In this document: positions 26,901 to 34,592 of the stretch, one piece after another | Numbering within the stretch: the first letter of the stretch is position 1 | Layout of the letters: each line of letters begins with the position of its first letter | Assembly (NCBI GenBank): GCA_949752745.1 | Contig: OX457028.1 | Span: 22,428,352 to 22,492,351 of the forward strand | Direction: 5' to 3' | DNA from: Protula sp. h YS-2021 | Lineage: Eukaryota; Annelida; Polychaeta; Sabellida; Serpulidae | Length of the DNA: 64,000 bases | Position numbers and translations under genes: made by a program | The notes under the pieces: model-generated | Seen by the model: only the letters and a program-made list of their open reading frames with translations | The model's database searches: none | What the model was told of the DNA's origin: nothing

Positions 26901-27472
26901 TAGAAATATTCATCTAGCAAGTTTTATTCATCTGGTGTTAAATTCTCAATTTCTTCCAAGTGGTCATTTGGTGTGTGCTTGTGGGAGCTGCTGACTAGAG
27001 GCTGTTCGCCATATCCAGATGTTGATACCTTCAACATCAAACAGTACGTGTGCAGTGGGCGGCGCCTGTCTCAGCCTGAACATACTCCTGACGACGTGTA
27101 AGTGCACACGGCCATTTCATACTGAAGAAAACCCATAACCCTCATATCTGATATTATGAGGGTTAAAAGCTTTTTGTATTTTGATATTTGGACATGTGGA
27201 CCACTATAAATTAGTTTTTAACTTTTTATTGATTTCCGACACAATGGTTGTCTATTGATAAGATACTGATTTTAACTTAAAATATTATCATATTACCGTT
27301 TGCGTGTCAGAAAATACACAGATGTAAATATTTTTTTAGGTTTGAACTGCTTGAAAAATGTTGGTTAGAAAATCCAAATGAACGTCCTGATTTCACTGAA
27401 GTCCATGACGCTCTAGAAAACATCTTGGATACCAGCAATTCTGATTACGCAACGTTGGTGTTACCGTCGTGA
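5774..27472 (+). CDS. Met-like receptor tyrosine kinase with cysteine-rich and IPT/TIG ectodomain (16 exons seen)
   Basis: A single-pass receptor tyrosine kinase predicted to act at the plasma membrane. Exons with GT/AG borders and matching phases: 5774-5955, 8123-8268, 8792-8959, 16183-16288, 16423-16608, 17653-17829, 18350-18520, 19123-19435, 19990-20146, 21242-21363, 24144-24233, 24536-24717, 25741-25850, 26559-26721, 26961-27097 and 27340-27472 (TGA). They give about 847 residues. In order: a Cys-rich ephrin-receptor-like module, IPT/TIG segments (motifs [11 protein letters not shown] and [18 protein letters not shown]), a transmembrane helix, a juxtamembrane linker and a full kinase closest in motif to Met/Ron. 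No signal peptide or initiator ATG is visible, so 5' exons are missing or outside the window. No sema domain was seen, unlike vertebrate Met. Kinase identity is very sure; orthology to Met is inference, and joining the 5774 exon to the rest rests on phase only. Confidence 0.88.
6571..8040. repeat. Degenerate AT-rich array built on TTGATATCAA-like words
   Basis: Variants of TTTTTGATATCAAAAATTAA recur irregularly every 20-60 bp through 6571-7300 and again 7720-8040, with related words TTTTGATCTC. The copies are too diverged for a simple minisatellite. It lies in an intron of the receptor gene. Confidence 0.7.
7452..7589. repeat. 69-bp direct tandem duplication
   Basis: Two near-identical copies of a block beginning CATGGGAAACAT and ending ACTTTTAGAAGGGG plus a few bases lie head to tail. 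Confidence 0.85.
8123..16608 (+). CDS. Exons for IPT/TIG ectodomain, with furin-like site
   Basis: Exons 8123-8268, 8792-8959, 16183-16288 and 16423-16608. The first carries an IPT start ([18 protein letters not shown]). The second ends with [14 protein letters not shown] and, by phase, joins to [20 protein letters not shown] in the third: an IPT domain split by a 7.2-kb intron as in plexin/Met ectodomains. The acceptor at 16182/16183 was preferred over one near 16124 because only it keeps frame with 8959. The fourth exon contains RRKRAV, a basic furin-type cleavage motif, near 16568-16585. Confidence 0.75.
9878..10330. mobile_element. Foldback (inverted-repeat) element with GGTCGATTTGTTT arms
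   Basis: The block GAAACGTTTTGACCACC near 9890 followed by AAATCGATCCCCCGGTCGAT reappears inverted at about 10221-10318 (GGGGTCGATTTGTTT, GGGGGTCAAAACGTTTC). The right arm itself contains a partial palindrome. About 260 bp of unrelated loop DNA separates the arms. No coding capacity, so a nonautonomous foldback/MITE is the best reading. Confidence 0.55.
12264..12790 (-). mobile_element. TTAA-ended nonautonomous transposon, copy 1 (inverted relative to copies 2 and 3)
   Basis: One of three copies in the window. On the minus strand it starts TTAACATTTGACAAGCCTTTGG at 12790 and ends near 12264 after a palindrome CATTTCGCTGGCGAAATG and TTCTAGTTTA. Subterminal TTGTCAAGTGTTTAA mirrors the start, giving imperfect inverted ends. 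The internal 101-residue open frame has no recognisable domain. Confidence 0.65.
15131..15342. repeat. 30-bp minisatellite, 7 copies
   Basis: Seven consecutive units of AAATTTGAGACATAGATTAT plus GACATCTTAG, nearly identical. Short spacing and no unique spacers rule out a CRISPR-like array. Confidence 0.95.
16790..17515. mobile_element. Possible small element bounded by AGGTTTTGACTGG-type palindromes
   Basis: The right end has a strong hairpin: AGGTTTTGACTGGATTTTC and its inverse AAACCAGTCAAAACCT around 17454-17510, with a tight inner palindrome GCGGGCTTCGCCC. The left edge carries related words (AACAGGTTTTG, CAAAACCTGTTTG) at 16793-16832. Between them a minus-strand open frame (16869-17201, 110 residues, Asp/Asn/Ser-rich) has no recognisable domain. 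The whole lies in the intron between 16608 and 17653. Transposon status is inference. Confidence 0.35.
18990..19050. repeat. (TAA)n / (GTA)n microsatellite
   Basis: AT-rich trinucleotide run (AATAATAAT) followed by AGTAGCAGTAGC-type units in the intron immediately before the transmembrane exon. Confidence 0.9.
19123..19435 (+). CDS. Exon: transmembrane and juxtamembrane region of the receptor
   Basis: The exon encodes an acidic stalk (TNEDESDD), a ~24-residue hydrophobic helix rich in Ile, Leu and Val ([15 protein letters not shown] within it), then a stop-transfer basic run [10 protein letters not shown]. This places the following exons in the cytoplasm. It is preceded by an AG at 19121-19122 and ends before GTAGGC in phase 1, which the 19990 exon completes. 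Confidence 0.88.
20363..21013. mobile_element. Foldback element with C-rich GGCGGTCTCCCCCC arms
   Basis: The left arm (about 20363-20530) contains AGGCGGTCTCCCCCCTGGCG and ATCAGCAAAACTTGTACATT; the right arm (about 20860-21013) is its inverse (CGCCAGGGGGGAG, AAATTTACAAGTTTTGCTGAT). Arms are ~150 bp with a ~330-bp AT-rich loop. No coding capacity. It sits in the intron between exons 20146 and 21242. Confidence 0.65.
22051..22172. repeat. Internal complementary region of the DIRS-like element
   Basis: Positions 22051-22136 are the inverse of 21855-21940, and about 22135-22172 the inverse of 23880-23917. The two pieces meet at GGAATTCTACC, which joins both outer ends. In DIRS elements this region is thought to template closure of the circular intermediate. 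Confidence 0.85.
22292..23254 (-). CDS. DIRS-type tyrosine recombinase
   Basis: A 320-residue tyrosine recombinase/integrase that would insert the circular DNA copy of the element by strand exchange without making a target duplication. The catalytic set is readable: Arg in [12 protein letters not shown], His-x-x-Arg in KAHSTRSAS, and the nucleophile Tyr in FAKFYKK, with the conserved GWSNADTF just before it. The N-terminal part ([19 protein letters not shown]) resembles the SAM-like core-binding domain. The frame is open throughout and overlaps the preceding RNase H frame, as is usual in this class. Start uncertain; the first Met is at 23254. Confidence 0.88.
   Translation of the reverse strand: MSLIRRQLTIAGISGKTQEIIMAAWRPSTTEQYESSLKKWIQFCSKRTTDPSSVSLKNGLDFLTSMYESGAGYSILNTTRSALSALPFTDDPSKSFGTQFLVSKFFKGVFNTRPSLPRYATTWDVKQLLSYLKTLPLQDISLKQLSVKMVTLLAILSGQRVQTLASLKVSCVKIDADRCVFYIDSLLKTSRPGKHKSSLEFTPYHEPDICIVKHVQLYIDKTNILRDKTDNLLISYQKPHGPISCSTISKWIKSTLAKAGIDTTVFKAHSTRSASSSSVLAKGVPVNLILSACGWSNADTFAKFYKKDIDQPSFSNEVLS
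23086..23640 (-). pseudogene. DIRS RNase H remnant
   Basis: Reading one minus-strand frame from about 23640 gives [47 protein letters not shown] and, after an in-frame TAG near 23413, [20 protein letters not shown] and [14 protein letters not shown]. These are typical of the RNase H and post-RNase H region of DIRS elements. The preceding reverse transcriptase is absent (deleted), and the internal stop makes the frame a pseudogene. Confidence 0.75.
24144..27472 (+). CDS. Exons for the tyrosine kinase domain
   Basis: Six exons plus the end of the 21242-21363 exon. Glycine loop GTGYFGKV is split across the 21363/24144 junction; VAIK supplies the ATP-binding lysine; [16 protein letters not shown] is helix C; HRDLATRN the catalytic loop; [15 protein letters not shown] the DFG and activation loop with the Met-like paired tyrosines; WMAVES in place of [17 protein letters not shown] and [12 protein letters not shown] close the C lobe. 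The C-terminal tail is only about 15 residues and holds one tyrosine (SDYATL), so the long Met docking tail is absent. All catalytic residues are present, so an active kinase is expected. Confidence 0.93.
25270..25650. repeat. Dispersed AAGTCGACTT palindromic repeat block
   Basis: Five copies of a unit centred on the palindrome AAGTCGACTT, followed by GCCTCC or GCCCCC, lie at about 25304, 25377, 25487 (decayed), 25526 and 25600. It is in the kinase-domain intron before exon 25741. Could be nested MITE ends. Confidence 0.6.
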
Positions 27473-28984
27473 AAAAGGATAAACATTCATGAAATATTAC
27501 TCAAATGCACAGTCTTGTATTAATTACAAAATATGGATACCAGAGCAGGGAATTCACCTGAGCGGCGAGTATGAGGTGTGAAACATCGAGTGGGGTTGGC
27601 CAATCAATCTTACGCCTGAGCAGCCAGTATGACATTTAAAAGACCGAGTGAGGCTGCCAACCAATGTCCTGTTTCAACTATGAACAGTCATGTTTCAACT
27701 GTGAACACAGTACAGACGGCATGTGGAACTAAATGCGTTGTTTGATACAATGTTTCAGAATATAGGAGGATATTGAAGATCGCTAAAATATTAAATTACA
27801 ATCTTGCAAAATTAATGTCACTTTTTTTCTGTAAATTTGTAAACAAGAATTATGAATTGCAAAGATGTCATATTAATGTATCTTTTGGTCTTGCGCAGCT
27901 GCAGTCTTTTTCATTCATAAATAGTTTAATGGCAAATGTAATTTTTTCAGTTTCATTAAGAGTTACAAATGTTTCTGTGCATAACTATCTTAAATTTGGC
28001 AATGCTATACATGTTTAAACTAAAAACAGCAAAGTATTTCGAAAAGTTTCATAATACCAATAGACCGTTGGATTTAGTACTTGTTTACGAATTTACTGCT
28101 ACTAAACTTATTTGTCAGTGGTTTAATATTCCATTCTTACATTTGTTGCAATACAAACAAATACATATGCAACGTTTAATTTGGAAAGGTAGGAATAAAA
28201 TTGCAAAAGTTCTTTCGTATATGTATATACAGCTGTACTTCATTTATGGTCAGAAGGTGCAAGATTATTGAGTATTTTATGAACAACATGTTGTACACGT
28301 GATCACAAATACCAAATTTAGTATAGAATGTGCTATGCATATGGACAAATTACACGCTGTAGATAATAAATTAATAATTTATTAATATTACTAATAAAAT
28401 TCTAGTTCACTCTTTATTTGTTGCATTTTTTTACTTGTGATAACAACAAAAATGTTGGGAACTTAGGGAAAAGCAGAAGCTTATGTTGAGATGAATGTTC
28501 AGGCATTACGTGCTTTAACCAATAATGAGTTCTACATTTTACTTAAACGAGCTTAACTTCATGTAAAGATAACAAATTGCATATGAAGAATCTTTTCAAT
28601 TCAGAACGCATTGAAAAATTGTCTTGGTGATAATTTTTCTAATTTTTAGTCTCATAATAAAGCTTTTGGTTGCTTTTAAGCTGCCATAAAAGTTTTAGCC
28701 TAAACATCGTGAAATACCAATGTTTTCTTTGAAACATTCTGGGTATTATTCAAGAAGCAACCAGTAGCAAATTTATCAACGGCAAGTACTGTTTAAACGT
28801 ATGTTGTCTGTCCCAGCCATTGGTCTCTATCAAAAACCATAAATAAGCTGCTTGGTTATGTGGTTCATGTCAGATGAGATGGCGAAGAGCTATCTGAATA
28901 ATTAATTTAGCACCGGACCAGAACCGGACCGATAAATGCATACAAGGATTTGTTTCCCAGAAAAATGGTCTGATAGACTGCATA
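27473..28984. other. 3' flank of the receptor gene; no further gene seen
   Basis: AT-rich, with candidate polyadenylation words (for example AATAAA near 28390). Open frames here (27773-28271) are AT-rich and unrecognised, probably 3' UTR or intergenic. Confidence 0.5.
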
Positions 28985-29134
28985 GTCTGCCATAGATATC
29001 TTCGAACAACGCTCGCATTTCGGACCAGTGGGCATATTTATGTAACTTGCCTCGATTCTTATTCAGACAAGTGCGCATGTTTATTTAATTTGCGTTGATG
29101 CGCGGCTCTCATTTTGGAACAGTGCACATGTTTA

Positions 29135-29811
29135 TTAACACTTGACAAGCCTTTGGCTTGCAAGGGTTATATGAATTTGTGCCAGGAGCCTTTCGTCCTT
29201 TTTATCTTCTTGACAGTTTTCCGATTTTTGTGTCTTCTTCTCTGACACTATTGGCACTAGGACCATGAAACTTGGGACTTATAAAGAGCTTGATCTGAAC
29301 GTGTGCATGTCACTTTTTATTTTCATCTTCGATTTCGTTTTCTTTGTTACAACGCCCTGTGAAACGAGTGTAGTTTTTTGTAAGTAAATGTGGAGCATTT
29401 AACGTATAGGACAGATTACCACACAGTTGCTTAGCTTTGTGCGAGCTCTCACTGCGTAAACAGATAACACAGTGTATGCGTGATCAGTTAATCAAACCTT
29501 AAGTCAACAGAAACCAAACACTACTCGGCTTATAAGGCGTATTCAAGCTGTGTTGTTTGCTAATATATTTAGCTGGCACTAAGTTATCAACCTATGGAGT
29601 TTTTTCCTTGACAGTGATCCGATTTTTTAGAATATTATAAGCCGCATACATGCTGTGCCATAAGCTCTGTACGTAGTTGTATAAGACACTGTATGCATGT
29701 TGTAAAATACTTTATATTATTTAAGAAATAACCCACTGAAGGAAGTATTTTCGCGTTTTAATTTTTGTCAAATGTTTAACATTTCGCTAGCAAAATACGG
29801 TTCTAATTTAA
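29135..29811 (+). mobile_element. TTAA-ended nonautonomous transposon, copy 2
   Basis: Begins TTAACACTTGACAAGCCTTT inside the satellite word GTTTATTTAA and ends with TTTGTCAAATGTTTAAC, a palindrome CATTTCGCTAGC, then TTCTAATTTAA where the satellite resumes. The longest of the three copies. Internal sequence has no coding capacity. Confidence 0.7.
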
Positions 29812-30113
29812 CTTGCGTTGATGCGCTTTTCGCATTTTGGACCAGTGCGCATGTTTATTTACATTGTGTTGATGCACGGTGCTAATTTTGGTCCCGTGTG
29901 CTTGCTTATTTAGCTTGTGTCGATGTGCGGTTCGTATTTAAGACCAGTGCGCATGTTTTTTTTAACTTGAGTTAATGCTCGGTTCCCATTTCTGACCAGT
30001 GTGTTTGTTTATTTAGCTTGCGTCGATGAGCGGTTCGCATTTTCCACCAGTGCGCATGATTATTTAACTTATGTTGATGCGTGGTACGCATTTCGGACCA
30101 GTGTGCATGTTTA

Positions 30114-30622
30114 TTAACACTTGACAAGCCTTTGGCTTGCAAGAGTTATATGAATTTGTGCGAGCAAAATTCGTCCTTTTTTTTCTTCTTGACACTTTTT
30201 CCGATTTTTTGTGTCTTCTTCTTCTCTGACACTATGGGCCCTACGACCATGAAACTTGGGACTTATGAAGAGCTTGATCTGAACATGTGCATGTCACTTT
30301 TTATTTTCGTCTTTGATTTCGTTTTCTTTGTTAAAACGCCATGTGAAAAGAGTGTATTTTTTGCAAGTTAATGCGTAGCATTTAAGCCACATCACACACA
30401 GTTGCTCAGTGAGCTTTGTGCGAGCTCTCACTGTGTATGCTAGATCAGTCAATAAAACCTTAAGTCAACAGAAAGTAAACACTACTCGGCTTAAAAGACG
30501 TATTCAAGCTGTGTTGTTTGCAATATATTATTCAAGAAATAACCAATTGAAGCCAGTATTTTTGCGTTTTAATTTTTGTCAAGTGTTTAACATTTCGCTA
30601 GCGGAATGAGCTTCTAGTTTAA
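30114..30622 (+). mobile_element. TTAA-ended nonautonomous transposon, copy 3 (internally shorter)
   Basis: Same ends as copy 2 (TTAACACTTGACAAGCC; TTGTCAAGTGTTTAACATTT; CTAGTTTAA) in the same satellite phase, with an internal deletion of roughly 170 bp. Same phase could mean insertion at the same TTAA in two units or amplification of satellite plus insertion. Confidence 0.7.
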
Positions 30623-31605
30623 CTTGCATTGATATCCGGTTCACATTTCTAGCCAGTGCTCATGATTCTTTAGGTTGCGTTGATGTGCGGTTAGCATTTC
30701 GGACCAGTGCACAGGTTCATATAACTTGCGTTGAATTTCGGACCGGTACGCATATTATTTAAGTCCCGACGAAGTCCGACTTTTATATCTATTCAACTTG
30801 CGTCGAAGCGCGGTTCTCATTTCGGACCACTGCGCATGTCTATTCAACTTGCGTCGATGCCTGGTTCTTTTTCGGACTAGTGCGCATGTTTGTTTAACTT
30901 CCGTCGATGCGCGGTTCGCATTTCGGACCATTGCGCATGTTTATTTAACTTGTGTTGATGCGTGGTTCTCATTTCAGACCAATGCGCATGTTTCTTTGGT
31001 TTCAGTTGATGCGCGGTTCTGTTTTTCGGATCAGTGGCCATATTTAACTTGCGTTCATGCGTGGGGCTTAATTTGGACCAGTGCAAATGTTAATTTAACT
31101 TGCGTTGGCGCGTGGTTCGCATTCCAAACCACTGTGCATGTTTATTTAACGTGCGCCGATGCGCGGTTCTTATTTCAGGCCAATGCGCATATTTCTTTAA
31201 CTTGAGTTGAAGCACGGTTCTTATTCTGGACCAGTGCGCATGTTTATTTAAGTTGTGCTGATGCGCAGTTCTTATTTTGAATAGTTCGCATTTCGGACCA
31301 GTGTACATGTTCATTTAACTTGCCTCGATGTGCAGTTCGCATTTCGGACCAGAGCGCATGTTTCTTTAGGTTGCGTTGATGCGCGGTTCGCATTTCGGAC
31401 CACTGCGCATGTCTATTCAACTTGCGTCGATGCGCGGTTCACATTTCGAACCAATGCGCATCTTTATTTAACTTGCATCGACGCGCGGTGCTAATTTTGG
31501 AGAATTACGCATGTTTATTTAACTTGTGTCGATGAGCGGTTGTGTCGATGAGCGGTTGTTAAATCTGACTACTGCGCAAGTTCATTTAACTTACGTTTAT
31601 GCGCT

Positions 31606-32225
31606 GTAGGAGGAGATTCATTTTTTTTTCAAAAATTCCGAAAAAAAAATCAAAAGTTTTCCAATTCACTCAAAAATGGTCCGATCGACTGATAACGCAC
31701 AAACGTATGCACGATCCTTTAGTGGTGCCTCATACCCAATATAAATGATATCGGTTCGAAAATGTAGGAGGAGATACATTTTAGAAATTTTTCTTACAAA
31801 ATTACCCAAAAATTAAAAAAATCACCCGATCGACTAAAAATGCACAAGCCATATATATGATCGCTTAGGGATGACTCACACCAAAAATACATGACATCGA
31901 ATCAAAATTATTGGAGTAGATGCATTTTGAATTATGTTCGAAATTTTTGCTTCAAAAATTCCCCAAAATTACAAAAACTGTCCGATCGACTAAAAAAGCA
32001 CAAGTCGTATGCACGACCCTTTAGGGGTGCCTCATACCAAAAATAAATGAAATCGGATAAAAAATGTAGGAGGAGATACGTTTTAATTTTTTTCTTCAAA
32101 AATTCGCCAAAAATTCAAAAATAACCCGATCCACTAAAAAAGCACAAACCGTATGCATGACCCCTTAGGGATGCCTCAAACCAAAAATAAATTACATCGG
32201 ATTAAAATTGTAGGAGGAAATGCAT
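31606..32225. repeat. ~150-bp tandem repeat, 4 copies
   Basis: Units start at TAGGAGGAGATNCATTTT near 31606, 31765, 31913, 32067 and a partial at 32211. Each contains CCCGATCGACTAAAAA and AAAAATAAATGACATCGG. Adjoins the end of the 51-bp satellite. Confidence 0.88.
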
Positions 32226-34592
32226 TTTTAACCAAAGTTTACTAAATAAACAACTAACTAACTAACGGACGCCACGAGCAAACCGATAGGAATACCCCAG
32301 CTTACGGGTAACGTAAGCTGGGCTAAAAAAACTTGATAATTTTGCATTGGCAATTTTAGTATAGGGTATAAGAATAACATTATCGCCACAGAGTTACAAT
32401 GGCTTTACATGTGAGATGTCAACAGTAAAGCCACCTTGTAGCGTTATGTAACACATATTTGTCCACATTATGCCACACCGGTGAATCTAATGGCATTTGT
32501 TGTGGCCTCAAAAACCATAAACCATAAGGCATTCCGTTTAGGCGATACGGTTATCCAGATAACAAAGGGCACCAGATATTAGATAAGCCACAAATTGTGT
32601 TGTCCAACAACGATATTTGAATTCACACAGTATTTCACTCATTTCAAGTCACCTGGCTGTTTTCAAAATATTCGTTTTTGTACATGAATTCTCAAAACAT
32701 ATTCAACATGAGCAAAACGAATGATTTCGCGCATATATTGCAAACAAAGGAAGACAGTATATCTGCTAACAAATAGCTTATTGAAGGTTGTAGCTTTCTT
32801 AAAATTCGTAACGTGGTGGGGCTGTATAAAGTGGTATCAACCGTAAAACCTAGGCATCAGAGATGCAAACCCTCAGTCATGGGGAATATACTCGAAAAAA
32901 GAACAGTACAATTTGAGGGGACAAATCAGTGCAATGAAACCTATGATAAAAATGCATTAAGTACTTAAAGGACCTGAAATAGGATGATCGTGCTTTAAGA
33001 TGGAAAAAAAACCAAAAACATTTACCATGAGGCACTGTCCTTTTCGAAGTCCAACTGAGCTACTGTCCATGGGTGGATATGGCTAATGCACCATTTGTGC
33101 TAGTAACCAAAGTAGGTATATATAAAGCTTAGCTGAGCCATTGTCCTTGGGCGAATATCGCTCATATACAATACCGATCTATATTAGTCCATATACTAGC
33201 TATATCTGAAATATCTTAGCAAAAGAATTGTGGGCTAGGGGGTGTTCACAAGTCAAATGTTAACGGACGGGCGGACGGAGACAGACGGACGGCTCGACAG
33301 ACGGACGGACACGGCTATAGCAATAGCCCTTAGCAATTTTATGGCTGAGTGCTAAAAATGCAGTAAGTCGGAGAGATATTTTGTAGATCCTAGCTGATTT
33401 TTCAGTGCTTTATCCGATCCAGATATTATTTAGATAACAGACTTAAACTGGAAATATCCGTTGTAATGCCATATTCTGTGCCACCATTATGTTTAAGGTA
33501 GTTTTCACATTTACTCACTGTTGTAGCAGATATCTAAATAATTTCAATATTTATTATTAAATTAAAAAAATCCTTCATTCGTTTTTTACGTGTACTTAAA
33601 AGATATCAAATGATATTAACAAAAGCTATATCTTTTAATATTTAAATATAATATCTAGAATTACTTAGACGTAAAAAAACACTGCCAAAATATTGCAAGA
33701 AAATTATTTTTTCGACATATAAATTCGAATTCGAGCCATGAACAGAAGTAATCCAGTCGGCCATTTTGTTTTAACGGGGCTGGTTATTTGCGAGGAGGTT
33801 GGCATTTATACCGTCAAAGTGATAGGAATGTTAGGTTGAATGATGTCAAGACGGAAGTGACCACAAATTGATCATCACTGGGCATTTCCAGAGACAATTT
33901 GCATCAATTGAAAAGATTTTACAGATGTGCAACGTCGTTTTTAATTTTACAATCAAAGATGGAAACCAGCTTGTTGAATTTATATTAAAATGAGACATGC
34001 TGCACAGTAATTTTTTTGCACCAAGTTCTCCAAATGTTTAATATCTCACAACAGACGTTTCTTACATTATTTTACCCATCCATGTACAAATATTCACACC
34101 CAGTTCAAGATTGGTTAGCTGTAAGGGTAAGGATAACTCAATGCTGATTCCTCCGCCCAAACCAAAATAAATGTCTGTAGATTTTGGAATATTTTTTTAT
34201 TCCGAAAATAAATCGAGTATTAAAACAATAACGTAAGCCAATCATGATATATTTTAACTATAAAACATTTTATCTGACAATACAAGAGTCTGAAATAAGT
34301 ATTACTTCACCAGAATAATTTTCTAAAACACAAAGCAGTAATCTTTTCATGGAAACATTTTCTCAAGTGAAACAAAGTTAACATTAAACGTATGTAATCT
34401 GAAATTTATTATATTAAAAAAAGACGTACTTCCAGATTAAGCGGGGAGCGGAGAGTGGAGGTGAGGGTGGGGGTGTGAGGGGGAGGGGGTTATATAATTA
34501 CGTTTCTACTCTGTAATCAACTCAAAACAACGATCGAATTGAATAAAATTTGTTTTGAATAAGTAACAAATAGTAGATTTTGCTATGTGTTT
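32226..34592. other. Intergenic DNA, no gene recognised
   Basis: Contains a perfect hairpin CCCAGCTTACG/CGTAAGCTGGG near 32294-32325, and a short GGACGGACGG-rich tract at about 33260-33315. AT-rich elsewhere. No exon recognised. Confidence 0.5.

Larger units (their letters stand above)
28985..31610. repeat. 51-bp satellite array, interrupted by two transposon copies
   Basis: Units resembling CTTGCGTCGATGCGCGGTTC plus GCATTTCGGACCAGTGCGCA plus TGTTTATTTAA, period 51 bp, diverged, from about 28985 to 31610. Because 51 is a multiple of three, long open frames persist on both strands (30798-31205 plus, 30877-31314 minus) but they are repeats of the unit, not genes. Interrupted at 29135-29811 and 30114-30622. 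Confidence 0.9.

Noticed and set aside
30798..31205. 135-residue plus-strand frame and its minus-strand counterparts
   Set aside because: Direct product of the 51-bp satellite period; no motif outside the repeat.
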